This document shows, piece after piece, positions 24,679-33,259 of a stretch of 41,107 nucleotides of DNA. Each line of letters opens with the position of its first letter. The stretch's first letter is position 1. The notes beneath the pieces are model-generated. The model saw nothing but the letters and a program-made list of their open reading frames with translations. It was not told where the DNA came from and made no database searches. Location of the stretch: positions 1 through 41,107 of the forward strand of contig JANNFN010000089.1 of assembly GCA_031379885.1 (NCBI GenBank), given 5' to 3'. The translations under genes were made by a program, and so were the position numbers. Source of the stretch: Methylotenera_A sp031379885 (GTDB lineage Bacteria > Pseudomonadota > Gammaproteobacteria > Burkholderiales > Methylophilaceae).

Positions 24679-25283
24679 TCCAAAGCCCTTGCATAACTAT
24701 TTTGCACCAAAACTCTTACTGGTGCATAACTTAAGCGATGCTGCGGGCAAATGCCGTGTGCCTGCAAAGCCAATAAGTGCTTAGGTGCTGGGTAACCTTT
24801 ATGTTGTGCAAAGCCGTATTGCGGGTCAATTGTATCTAACTCATACAACTCTGCATCACGCGCTACTGTAGCCAAGATAGACGCAGCAGAAATGGCTTGC
24901 ACTTTACTATCGCCCTTCACAATCGCTTCGCATGGCAAGCTGATTTTTGGGCATATGTTACCGTCAACCTGAACCAATATTTCACCCATATCTAGCGCAA
25001 TATTAAATTGAGCTTGCATCGCTTCTATGGCGCGCTTCATGGCGAGTAAACTGGCTTGCAGTATGTTGATTTCATCGATTTCTTGGCAGGTGCAACTGGC
25101 AATACCCCAAGCGAGCGCTTTGGTTTTAATTTCACCACTTAAAAAATCACGCTTTTTCTCAGAGAGTTTTTTAGAATCCGCTAAGCCTTCTATCGGATTA
25201 TCCACATCTAATATCACCGCCGCCGCATAGACACTGCCTGCCAAAGGACCCCTTCCAGCCTCATCCACACCACAAATTAGCAT
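24675..25283 (-). CDS. rnhB: Ribonuclease HII
   Basis: RnhB cleaves RNA in RNA-DNA hybrids and removes single ribonucleotides from DNA. The 202-residue product begins CGVDEAGRGPLAG with catalytic D7 and E8, and contains the GLADSKKLSEKKR motif, the aspartate in ILVQVDGN, and the AISAASILATVARD segment with the final aspartate. It is the last gene of the lpxD-fabZ-lpxA-lpxB-rnhB series. Its ATG is directly at the end of a 122-base inverted-repeat element, and the ribosome-binding site AAGGA lies inside that element, 8 bases upstream. Confidence 0.97.
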   Translation of the reverse strand: MLICGVDEAGRGPLAGSVYAAAVILDVDNPIEGLADSKKLSEKKRDFLSGEIKTKALAWGIASCTCQEIDEINILQASLLAMKRAIEAMQAQFNIALDMGEILVQVDGNICPKISLPCEAIVKGDSKVQAISAASILATVARDAELYELDTIDPQYGFAQHKGYPAPKHLLALQAHGICPQHRLSYAPVRVLVQNSYARALD

Positions 25284-25405
25284 AAAATGTATCCTTGGGG
25301 CGCATTACGGCGTTGCTCGGTGCTCGCAACCTCGCTGTACAACTCCGTACTATCTCGGCTCCTCCGCTCCGTGCGCCTTGTACTGCATCCCCAAGCATGC
25401 ATTTT
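25284..25405. repeat. 122-base inverted-repeat-bounded element between lpxB and rnhB
   Basis: The ends are 17-base inverted repeats with 15 matches: left 25284-25300, right 25389-25405, both with AAAATG and CTTGGGG. The interior is G+C-rich, unlike neighbouring spacers. It holds an inner stem (GTTGC 25312-25316 with GCAAC 25326-25330), repeated CCGTAC/TGTAC words and short CTCCG/CTCCGC direct repeats. There is no reading frame of note. It resembles, from memory, small non-coding repeats of betaproteobacteria; copy number cannot be judged here. Confidence 0.75.
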
Positions 25406-25412
25406 TGAGTTC

Positions 25413-26561
25413 CTATAAGTAGCTCAATATCACCGAAGCGGCTTTTTTAGCACTATTTTGCTTCAAAGTTTGATGTATCGCGGTAAATTCTTGTTTGATT
25501 TCTTGTGTGCGGATTTTATCCACCAGCAATAAGGAAACCGCATCGGCCAATTTTTGTGGTGTGGCCTCATTCTGCAGTAATTCAGGCACCACAAACTTAC
25601 CCGCCAAAATATTGGGCAACCCCACATAAGGCAGATAATTCATGCGTTTTAATATCCACCAGCTTAAGGTTGGCATGCGGTAAGTAATCACCATGGGGCG
25701 CTTTAACAGCGCGGCTTCTAGCGTTGCTGTGCCAGAGGCTACTAGCACTACATCTGCGGCTTCTATTGCGTCATGAGCATGACCAAATAGAATATTCAAA
25801 TCAAGATTAAGAGACGCATCTTTATAAAGCGCCTGCTCGAAGATTGCACGCGTTTCGCGCGTAATGAGGGGGACTAAAAACTGAACACTATTAGATTGTA
25901 AAAGTGCATTATCTTGGCTGATTATTTGTGCAGTTTTGACAAATAATTCTGCATGTTGCTTCACTTCAGATTGGCGACTACCTGGCAACATGGCGATGAC
26001 CCACTTGTTTTTCTCAATTTTAAGTGTGTCGCGTGCGCCCGTTTTACTTGGTTTTAGCGGAATTTCATCTGCCAATGGATGCCCAACATAGGTAACAGGC
26101 ACACCAGCAGCTTCATATAATGCTGGTTCAAACGGAAACAAGGCGAGCACGTGCGACACCGCACGCTTGATTTTAGCCATGCGCCCACCACGCCACGCCC
26201 AAATGGAAGGGCTGACGTAATGAATAGTAGGAATACCGTGTTTTTTGAGCTTGCGTTCTAGCCAAAAATTAAAATCAGGCGCGTCTACGCCGATGAAAAT
26301 ATCGGGCTTTTCAGCTAATAGTTGTTTAAGTAAACTGCGACGTAATTTGAGCAAACCATACAAGTGCGTAATGACCTCCACATAGCCACGTACTGAGAGT
26401 TTTTCAATTGAAAATAATGACTTAGCGCCCTCACCTATCATTTTAGGGCCTGCAATGCCAATAAAAGTTAAATCTTTGCGCTGTGCTTTTAAAGCGCGCA
26501 TTAAATGACACCCCAGCAAGTCCCCAGAGGCTTCCCCAGCCACTATTGCTATTTTTGGCAT
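25413..26561 (-). CDS. lpxB: Lipid-A-disaccharide synthase
   Basis: LpxB joins UDP-2,3-diacylglucosamine and lipid X to make the lipid A disaccharide. The 382-residue GT-B-like protein begins IAIVAGEASGDLLG, has FIGVDAPDFNF, HYVSPSIWAWR, YVGHPLADE, MLPGSRQSEV and VASGTATLEAALL, the full LpxB signature. It is peripheral to the inner membrane. It starts 13 bases after the lpxA stop; after its stop comes the repeat element and then rnhB. Confidence 0.98.
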   Translation of the reverse strand: MPKIAIVAGEASGDLLGCHLMRALKAQRKDLTFIGIAGPKMIGEGAKSLFSIEKLSVRGYVEVITHLYGLLKLRRSLLKQLLAEKPDIFIGVDAPDFNFWLERKLKKHGIPTIHYVSPSIWAWRGGRMAKIKRAVSHVLALFPFEPALYEAAGVPVTYVGHPLADEIPLKPSKTGARDTLKIEKNKWVIAMLPGSRQSEVKQHAELFVKTAQIISQDNALLQSNSVQFLVPLITRETRAIFEQALYKDASLNLDLNILFGHAHDAIEAADVVLVASGTATLEAALLKRPMVITYRMPTLSWWILKRMNYLPYVGLPNILAGKFVVPELLQNEATPQKLADAVSLLLVDKIRTQEIKQEFTAIHQTLKQNSAKKAASVILSYL

Positions 26562-26574
26562 ATGTAAATATGTT

Positions 26575-27354
26575 CTAGCGGACGATGCCGCGTGTTGAAA
26601 CGTTTAAAAAATCTGTCAGTAATGCAATTTCATTACATTTTGTTTGCATCTCGGCCAATTCAATCTTGGCCTCTTCTAATGTTAAGCTATTGCGATACAG
26701 CGCTTTGTAGGCGCGTTTAATCTGGATAATGGTTTCTGCACTAAAGCCACGCCGCTTAAGGCCTTCTGCGTTGATGCCACGTGGTTTAGCATCGTATCCA
26801 GCAGCCGTGATATAGGGCGGAATATCTTTAAACACCACCGTATTCACTGCGGTAATAACATGCGCACCGACCTTGCAAAACTGATGCACAAGAGTAAATC
26901 CACCTAAAATCGCATAATCGTGAATATCGACATGGCCAGCTAACGAGCTATTATTGGCCATGATTGTGCTGTTGCCGATAGTGCAATCGTGCGCAATATG
27001 CACGTAGGCCATAATCCAATTATCGTTGCCGATTTTTGTCGCGCCCTTGTCTTGTATGGTGCCGCGGTTAAAGGTACAGAACTCGCGAATCGTATTGTTA
27101 TCGCCTATTTCCAGCGTGGTAGGCTCATTATTGTATTTTTTATCTTGAGGCTGCTCACCCAATGATGAAAACTGAAAAATCTGATTGTTTTTACCTATTG
27201 TAGTAGGCCCTTTGAGTACAACATGACTAGCGATACGGGTATCCGCACCGACTTTAACGCCAGCGCCAATGATGGTATACGCACCAACCTCTACGCTGGA
27301 ATCTAGTTCAGCTTTAACATCAACAATTGCCGTTGGGTGAATTTTTATAGACAT
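26575..27354 (-). CDS. lpxA: UDP-N-acetylglucosamine acyltransferase
   Basis: LpxA adds the first 3-hydroxyacyl chain from ACP to UDP-GlcNAc, the committed step of lipid A. The 259-residue protein is a left-handed beta helix with hexapeptide repeats, beginning IHPTAIVDVKAELDSSVEVGAYT. The catalytic-site region is IAHDCTIGNSTIMANNSSLAGHVDIHD, and the C-terminal helices (RRGFSAETIIQIKRAYKALYR) are typical. It follows fabZ after a 66-base A+T-rich spacer that contains repeated TAACTTAT words. Confidence 0.98.
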   Translation of the reverse strand: MSIKIHPTAIVDVKAELDSSVEVGAYTIIGAGVKVGADTRIASHVVLKGPTTIGKNNQIFQFSSLGEQPQDKKYNNEPTTLEIGDNNTIREFCTFNRGTIQDKGATKIGNDNWIMAYVHIAHDCTIGNSTIMANNSSLAGHVDIHDYAILGGFTLVHQFCKVGAHVITAVNTVVFKDIPPYITAAGYDAKPRGINAEGLKRRGFSAETIIQIKRAYKALYRNSLTLEEAKIELAEMQTKCNEIALLTDFLNVSTRGIVR

Positions 27355-27361
27355 TTAATTT

Positions 27362-27395
27362 TAACTTATGATTATAATAAGTTACTTTAACTTAT
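27362..27395. repeat. A+T-rich inverted and direct repeats in the fabZ-lpxA spacer
   Basis: TAACTTAT (27362-27369) is inverted as ATAAGTTA (27377-27384) around a 7-base loop, and TAACTTAT occurs again at 27388-27395. A weak hairpin or a protein-binding site is possible. Confidence 0.5.
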
Positions 27396-27420
27396 AGTTT
27401 TAATTATTTGATTTTAAATA

Positions 27421-27882
27421 TTATTTTATTGATTTTAAAATACACATCATGCTGGCTTCTGCAACAACCGCTCCATCTACAGTCGCAACACCCGTGTACT
27501 TCCAAATGCCTTTTAAAATTCGATCAATTTTTACGTTTAGTATAATTTGATCGCCTGGCGAAACTGGTTTTTTAAAACGCGCGCTATCGATGCCTGCAAA
27601 GTAATAGACAGAATCATTACTTGGTTTAATATCCATGGTTTTGAAAGACAAAATCGCTGCGGCTTGTGCCATAGCTTCAACAATCAATACGCCTGGCATC
27701 ACTGGATGATAAGGAAAGTGGCCAGGAAAGAAAGGTTCATTCACACTTACGTTCTTTAATGCCGTGATTTCCTTGCCAAGTTCCATCGAAATAACACGAT
27801 CTATCAACACAAAGGGGTAGCGATGCGGCAAATGATCAAGAATTTCATGAATATTCATACTTGTTGTCGCGGCATCAGTCAT
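27421..27882 (-). CDS. fabZ: 3-hydroxyacyl-ACP dehydratase FabZ
   Basis: FabZ removes water from 3-hydroxyacyl-ACP in fatty-acid elongation, and so competes with LpxA and LpxD for the same substrate. The 153-residue hot-dog-fold protein has LPHRYPFVLIDRV and the catalytic PFFPGHFPYHPVMPGVLIVEAMAQ region with His and Glu. The ATG at 27882 is 13 bases after the lpxD stop, and a second in-frame ATG lies eight codons downstream. It is placed between lpxD and lpxA as in other Proteobacteria, which helps balance phospholipid and lipid A synthesis. Confidence 0.98.
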   Translation of the reverse strand: MTDAATTSMNIHEILDHLPHRYPFVLIDRVISMELGKEITALKNVSVNEPFFPGHFPYHPVMPGVLIVEAMAQAAAILSFKTMDIKPSNDSVYYFAGIDSARFKKPVSPGDQIILNVKIDRILKGIWKYTGVATVDGAVVAEASMMCILKSIK

Positions 27883-27895
27883 ATCATGTTCTCGG

Positions 27896-28966
27896 TTATT
27901 TGTGGTTTGAGCTTAATTGAGCAGACGTTAATTTAGCTAAATTGGCTTCTAAGGTTTTTATTTTATCTGTTAATTGATTTAAATGGCGAATATTTGCAGC
28001 TGTTTTAAGCCAAACGTCATGTTCCTGCGACGGCATTAACGCCGTATAAGTGCCCGCTTTGTTAATTGAGCGCATTATCATGCTACCAGGCGATATTGTG
28101 ACGTTATCAGCAATGCTTAAATGCCCAAGTATCATCGCTGCACCGCCTATTTTGCAATGCTTGCCGATGATAGCACTGCCAGCAATACCCGTACAGCCAG
28201 CAATCACCGTATGTGCACCAATGCGGCAGTTATGCGCTATTTGGATGAGGTTATCCAGCTTAACGCCCTCTTCAATTACCGTATCATCAATTGCGCCTCG
28301 GTCAATCGTGGTGTTAGCACCAATATCTACATTATCATGAATAACAACTCGACCCACCTGCGGGATTTTAACCCAATATTTAGTTGTATTTTCACCAACT
28401 TCTTCGGCATAGCCAAAACCGTCGTTTCCTACCACGCAGCCAGAAAACAAATGGCAATTTTTACCTATTTGTGTGCCATGCTTAATCGTGACATTGGCCT
28501 CTAACACCGTATTATCGCCAAGGTTTGAATCACGTTCTACTATACAGCCAACACCAATGGTTACGTTTGCCCCAAGTGTTACATTTGCTTCAATCACAGC
28601 ATTCGGGCCAACATTGCTACTTTCAGGCACGATAGCCGTATTAGCTATAATGGCACTTGCATGTATACCCTGGTTAACGGCGTATTTAGGATTTAATAAT
28701 TGCGACACTTTGGCAAAGTAAGCGTAAGGGTTATCGGTAACAATCTTGGGTAAATGTGTGAGCACAGCATGTTCAGGCTTAATAATAACCGCACTGGCAG
28801 CGGTATTATTTAATTCTGTTGTATATTTAGTATCGTTAAAAAAACTAATGGCGCCAGCTTGCGCCAGCGCCAGTGAGCCTACCCTAGCAATTTGCGTTTC
28901 AGCATTACCTGATATGGTGCCGCCTAATTGCTCGACGATTTGCTGAATCGATAAATTGAAACTCAT
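27896..28966 (-). CDS. lpxD: UDP-3-O-(3-hydroxyacyl)glucosamine N-acyltransferase
   Basis: LpxD adds the second, N-linked acyl chain of lipid A. The 356-residue protein has an N-terminal uridine-binding domain (LGGTISGNAET, AISFFNDTKY) and a long hexapeptide-repeat beta helix with the acyltransferase histidine region DNLIQIAHNCRIGAHTVIA, then a C-terminal helix. I place the start at the ATG at 28966; the frame also has a TTG one codon earlier (28969). The gene follows skp in the conserved bamA-skp-lpxD-fabZ order. Confidence 0.97.
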   Translation of the reverse strand: MSFNLSIQQIVEQLGGTISGNAETQIARVGSLALAQAGAISFFNDTKYTTELNNTAASAVIIKPEHAVLTHLPKIVTDNPYAYFAKVSQLLNPKYAVNQGIHASAIIANTAIVPESSNVGPNAVIEANVTLGANVTIGVGCIVERDSNLGDNTVLEANVTIKHGTQIGKNCHLFSGCVVGNDGFGYAEEVGENTTKYWVKIPQVGRVVIHDNVDIGANTTIDRGAIDDTVIEEGVKLDNLIQIAHNCRIGAHTVIAGCTGIAGSAIIGKHCKIGGAAMILGHLSIADNVTISPGSMIMRSINKAGTYTALMPSQEHDVWLKTAANIRHLNQLTDKIKTLEANLAKLTSAQLSSNHK

Positions 28967-28996
28967 CAATAGTGCCCATAAAACTTAATTTTTAGC

Positions 28997-29512
28997 CTAT
29001 TTTTTACCTAAAAGCTTTAAAACTTTATCTGTAATATCTATTTTTTTACTAGCGTATGCTACGCCACCATACACTACTAAATCGTAGCCATCAGTTTCTG
29101 AAACAGTTTGAACCGCTTTATTAATGCGGTCTTGCAAGCTAGCTAACTCTTCGTTTTTACGCAGATTAATATCTTCACGCAACTCACGTTGCTTGCGTTG
29201 AAACTCTATTTTCAGATTCGAAGCATCTCGCTCTTTATTTCTGCGCTCTGTTTCTGATAAGGTAACGCCCTCTTTGTCTAGTGCAGCCTCAATATCTCGA
29301 ATTTGCTTCTGCATTTTATCTAATTCTTGTGATTTTGGTCCGAATTCGCGCTCTAGTTTCTTTCCACTTTCAGCTGTTTGCGGGGCTTCTTGCAAAATTT
29401 TATCTACTTGCACATAACCAACCTTAAGTTCAGCTGCGCTCAAACTAGCACTTAGGCTTGCTGTCAAAGCCAAAAATCCAGCAAAAATAAAGGCTTTTAA
29501 CTTTTGATTCAA
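28997..29512 (-). CDS. skp: Periplasmic chaperone Skp (OmpH)
   Basis: Skp keeps unfolded outer-membrane proteins soluble in the periplasm for BamA. I start it at a TTG at 29512, because GGAG lies exactly 7 bases upstream (29520-29523) and the protein then begins with a proper signal peptide (NQKLKAFIFAGFLALTASLSASLSAA). The frame also stays open to an ATG at 29557, but the additional 15 charged residues would spoil the signal and the ribosome-binding site would be inside the gene. The mature protein has KVGYVQVDKILQEAP, then a long charged coiled coil (about residues 50-130), and ends with LVVYGGVAYASKKIDIT. Confidence 0.93.
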   Translation of the reverse strand: MNQKLKAFIFAGFLALTASLSASLSAAELKVGYVQVDKILQEAPQTAESGKKLEREFGPKSQELDKMQKQIRDIEAALDKEGVTLSETERRNKERDASNLKIEFQRKQRELREDINLRKNEELASLQDRINKAVQTVSETDGYDLVVYGGVAYASKKIDITDKVLKLLGKK

Positions 29513-29583
29513 TTCAAATCTCCTAACGTTTTGAGTTCTAAACTCAATTTCTTTCATTCTACTATCAAATAGAAATATTTTAA

Positions 29584-31881
29584 CTAAAACTGTGAACCAA
29601 GTTGAAATTGCAAGACTTGTGTTTGGTCGCCTTCTTTTTTATTCAAGGCCTTAGCAAACACTAATTTTAATGGTCCAAATGGCGAGAACCAGCTTACTCC
29701 GACGCCTGTAGAATATCTCAAATCGCCCAAATTAATACTTTGGTTGTTTGCATAGACACTACCTGTGTCAACGAATGCACTTAGGCGAAATTGTGAAGAA
29801 CTCTTAATGAATGGAACAGGTGCAAAGACCTCAGCGTTACCCACAATACGTGTCGTACCACCTACGGCAAAATCACTATTGGTGCCAGGATCAAAATCAC
29901 GTGGCCCTATTGAGCCATTATCAAAACCACGCACCGAGTCTACCCCGCCTACATAAAAGTTTTTAAAGAATGGGTAAGCTTTACTGCCATATGAATCGGC
30001 ATAACCCAGTTCTCCATTCAGCATGAATGTAAAGTTTTTAGTCACATCTTTAAACCAAGTATGCTTGTATTGTAATTTATAGTATTCTAAATCCAACACT
30101 GGCAAGGAAACTTCAGCACTTAGCCGTTGCAAAACCCCCTTGTTGGGGAACAAGGTGTTATCACGTGAGTCATGTGTCCAAGCTAAGGCTAACTGTAATG
30201 AGTCACTAGTGCATCCCTTAGAGTTTCCACAAAAATCTAGGTATTGCTTAGGACTAGTGCTAGACAAATCAATCTTTGTAAAGTCGCCTGTTAAACCAGT
30301 CGAGAAAAAGTCTTTCTCGCTCAGTGGCAAGCCAAAACGCACGCCAGCTCCGTAAGATTTACTATTGTATGAACCAATATTTAAAGAGCCCGTATCAACA
30401 TCGCGCCTATACACATCAAAGCCGCGGCTAACGCCATCGGGGGTAAAGTAAGGGTCTGTATATGACAATGAATAAGTGGTATTCACCTTACCAGTGTTGA
30501 CTTGCGCAGAAACCTGGTTGCCAGTACCTAAGAAATTAGGTTGATTGACCGTTATCCCTAATACTACACCTTCACTACTAGATAAGCCTGCACCGAATTG
30601 AATGCTGCCAGTGGATTTTTCTGTCACATTGATATTGACATCAACTTGATCCGTTGTACCTGGTACTGCAGGTGTTTCAACATCAACAGTATCGAAGTAT
30701 TGGAGACGGTTTAAACGTTCCTTGGAACGATTAATTTTATCTCCTGCATACCAAGCGGATTCAAGCTGGCGCATTTCGCGACGCAATACATTGTCTCGCG
30801 TACGTGTATTGCCAGTTAAGTTGATGCGACGCACATACACGCGCTTGCCTGGGTCTACAAAAAACGTAAAAGCTGCGGTATGATCTTCTTTGTTAATTTC
30901 AGGGATCGCGTTAACGTTAGAAAAGGCATAACCTTCATTGCCCAACCTATCACCAATCGCTTTGCTTGTTTCTGTGACCAATTGACGATTAAATGTATCA
31001 CCTTTATTGATTTTAATTAGAGGCTTTAATTCTTCTTCTGGCACTTGTAACTCACCAGCTAGTTTTACATCACTGATGGTGTATTTTTCGCCTTCAGTCA
31101 CATTCACAGTAATGTAAATGTCTTGCTTATCAGGTGAAATAGACACTTGTGTCGAATCAATCGAAAATTCTAGGTAACCTTGATTCATATAAAACGACTT
31201 CAGCGCCTCTAAATCAGCAGTGAGTTTTTGCTTAGAATACTGATCATCTTTGTTCCACCAACTCATCCAGTTAGGCGTAGTCAGTAAAAACTCAGCGCGC
31301 AAATCATCTGTAGTGTATGCGTTATTGCCAACAATATTAATATCACGGATCTTAGCAACAACACCCTCTTCAATTTCAAAGCGCACAGCTACTCGGTTAC
31401 GTTCAAGTGGTGAAACTACGGTTTTAACCGTAGCTCCGTACTTGCCTTGCGCTAAATATTGGCGTTTAATTTCTTGCTCGGCACGGTCTAGTTGCGATTT
31501 GTCAAATATCAAACCTTCCGAAATACCGATTTGCTTTAGGCCTTCGGTCATTTTGTCAGATGGGAATGATTTATTACCACTAAAATCTATTTTAGCGATA
31601 GCTGAACGTTCTTGCACTGTCACAACTAGCACATCGCCATCAGCCTCAATACGCACATCTTTAAAAAAACCTGTGTTATAGAGGGATTTAATTGCTTGCG
31701 TAGCTTTTTCGTCAGACATTACATCGCCTGCTTGTACTGGCAAGTAAGTAAATATCGTGCCTGGCTCAGTGCGCTGCAAGCCTTCTACACGGATGTCTTT
31801 AATGACGAAAGGTTCAAGCGCCATCGCATGATGGCTGAATAGCGCAATAACTAGTGTTGAAATATAGCGAGTTTTAAACAA
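29584..31881 (-). CDS. bamA: Outer membrane protein assembly factor BamA
   Basis: BamA is the central beta-barrel protein that inserts other outer-membrane proteins. The 765-residue product has a signal peptide (TRYISTLVIALFSHHAMA, cut at about residue 21), five POTRA domains to about residue 420, and a C-terminal barrel with the conserved VRGF motif in GGVDSVRGFDNG. It ends in the aromatic Phe (LQFQLGSQF) required for barrel recognition. The start is a TTG at 31881, four bases after the rseP stop; the next ATG would remove the signal peptide. A GGGA purine motif lies upstream at proper distance. Confidence 0.98.
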   Translation of the reverse strand: MFKTRYISTLVIALFSHHAMALEPFVIKDIRVEGLQRTEPGTIFTYLPVQAGDVMSDEKATQAIKSLYNTGFFKDVRIEADGDVLVVTVQERSAIAKIDFSGNKSFPSDKMTEGLKQIGISEGLIFDKSQLDRAEQEIKRQYLAQGKYGATVKTVVSPLERNRVAVRFEIEEGVVAKIRDINIVGNNAYTTDDLRAEFLLTTPNWMSWWNKDDQYSKQKLTADLEALKSFYMNQGYLEFSIDSTQVSISPDKQDIYITVNVTEGEKYTISDVKLAGELQVPEEELKPLIKINKGDTFNRQLVTETSKAIGDRLGNEGYAFSNVNAIPEINKEDHTAAFTFFVDPGKRVYVRRINLTGNTRTRDNVLRREMRQLESAWYAGDKINRSKERLNRLQYFDTVDVETPAVPGTTDQVDVNINVTEKSTGSIQFGAGLSSSEGVVLGITVNQPNFLGTGNQVSAQVNTGKVNTTYSLSYTDPYFTPDGVSRGFDVYRRDVDTGSLNIGSYNSKSYGAGVRFGLPLSEKDFFSTGLTGDFTKIDLSSTSPKQYLDFCGNSKGCTSDSLQLALAWTHDSRDNTLFPNKGVLQRLSAEVSLPVLDLEYYKLQYKHTWFKDVTKNFTFMLNGELGYADSYGSKAYPFFKNFYVGGVDSVRGFDNGSIGPRDFDPGTNSDFAVGGTTRIVGNAEVFAPVPFIKSSSQFRLSAFVDTGSVYANNQSINLGDLRYSTGVGVSWFSPFGPLKLVFAKALNKKEGDQTQVLQFQLGSQF

Positions 31882-31885
31882 ATTA

Positions 31886-33259
31886 CTATCCCGCTATTAA
31901 TCTATTAAAGTCGTTAAATAATGCAATCATCATGAGTAAACCTAGTAATCCAAAGCCTATTTTTTGTCCGACCAGCATTGTCTTTTCAGAAACTGGCGAA
32001 CCTTTAAAAATCTCAGCTATATAATACATCAAATGGCCGCCATCTAACACTGGTATTGGCAAAAGGTTGAGTACGCCAATGCTAATACTCACTAAAGCTA
32101 AAAAGCCTAAAAAAGTTTTTAAGCCTAAACTTGCGCTTTCACCAGCAAATGTCGCAATGGTAACTGGGCCACTAATGCCTTTAATCGATACTTTTCCTGT
32201 GATCATTTTACCCAGCATTTTCAAACTAAATATCGAAGTATCCCAAGTTTTAGCAATCGCTTTTTGTAAAGCGATAAATGGTGAATAGTTTAATGTTATT
32301 AATAGCTTATCTAACTCAATTTTATCAAGGTTTACGCCAGCGCCCATTCTACCTATCGTTTTATTATTCTCTTTGATCGCTTCTGGAATTGCCGCAATCT
32401 GTATTATTTTTTGCTCGCGCTCAATTTCAAATTTCAGTTTTTTATTTGGGCTATCTTTAATGATATTGACTACTTGTTCCCAATCACTCACATCAACGTT
32501 ATCAACACGCACTATCTTATCATTAGGCTTAAAACCCGCTTTTTCGGCGGCGCTATTAGCTACTATTTCACCAACCACGGCTGGAATATTTGGTATGAAC
32601 TGCTCTAAACCTATTTTTTTTAGTACATCAATTTCAGCATCGTTATCAATACCCTCGAAACTGAGCGTATGTTGAAGCAATTCATTATTGTTATTAGTTG
32701 CTTCAATCTCAACGCTTTTATTTTCTAACGACTCTTCTAGCAATGCCAAGCGCGCTTCTTGCCAAGTAAACACTTGCTTACCAGCTATTTTTTGAATGAT
32801 TTCACCAGATTTTAAACTGGCTTGTGCCGCCAAACCATTGTCTTCTACCACGCCAATAATGGGGCGCATGCCAGTGACACCTAACATAAACAAACCCCAA
32901 TACAATACAATGGCCAGCAGTAAATTAGCTACAGGCCCAGCCAACACAATGGCAATCCGCTTTGACACATTTTGTCTATTAAAAGCACGCTGCAAGTCAG
33001 TTTCGGAATAAGAATGTGGGGTTCCTTCATCCTTAAGCTCTCTTTCATCAAGCATCTTAACGTAGCCGCCAAGAGGAATTGCCGCCAATACGAACTCCGT
33101 CTTATCTTTACCGAATGTTTTTTGCCATAGCGGCTTACCGAAACCAATTGAAAATTTCAACACTTTTACATCGCCCCAACGCGCCACTTGAAAGTGGCCA
33201 TATTCGTGAATACTCACTAATATGCCGATTGTGACAACAAATGCAACCAACGTCATCAT
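31886..33259 (-). CDS. rseP: RIP metalloprotease RseP (site-2 protease)
   Basis: RseP is the intramembrane zinc protease that releases the envelope-stress sigma factor by cutting its anti-sigma factor. The 457-residue protein has the HEYGH zinc motif at residues 18-22 in the first membrane helix, two PDZ-like regions (LAAQASLKSGEIIQKI and AEKAGFKPNDKIVRV), and the second metal motif VLDGGHLMYY near the C-terminus. The ATG overlaps the dxr TGA in an ATGA (33256-33259). A second ATG follows at once. Confidence 0.97.
   Translation of the reverse strand: MMTLVAFVVTIGILVSIHEYGHFQVARWGDVKVLKFSIGFGKPLWQKTFGKDKTEFVLAAIPLGGYVKMLDERELKDEGTPHSYSETDLQRAFNRQNVSKRIAIVLAGPVANLLLAIVLYWGLFMLGVTGMRPIIGVVEDNGLAAQASLKSGEIIQKIAGKQVFTWQEARLALLEESLENKSVEIEATNNNNELLQHTLSFEGIDNDAEIDVLKKIGLEQFIPNIPAVVGEIVANSAAEKAGFKPNDKIVRVDNVDVSDWEQVVNIIKDSPNKKLKFEIEREQKIIQIAAIPEAIKENNKTIGRMGAGVNLDKIELDKLLITLNYSPFIALQKAIAKTWDTSIFSLKMLGKMITGKVSIKGISGPVTIATFAGESASLGLKTFLGFLALVSISIGVLNLLPIPVLDGGHLMYYIAEIFKGSPVSEKTMLVGQKIGFGLLGLLMMIALFNDFNRLIAG

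Noticed and set aside
31250..31681. 143-codon plus-strand open frame inside bamA
   Set aside because: It is antisense to the POTRA region, whose conservation on the other strand explains the open frame.
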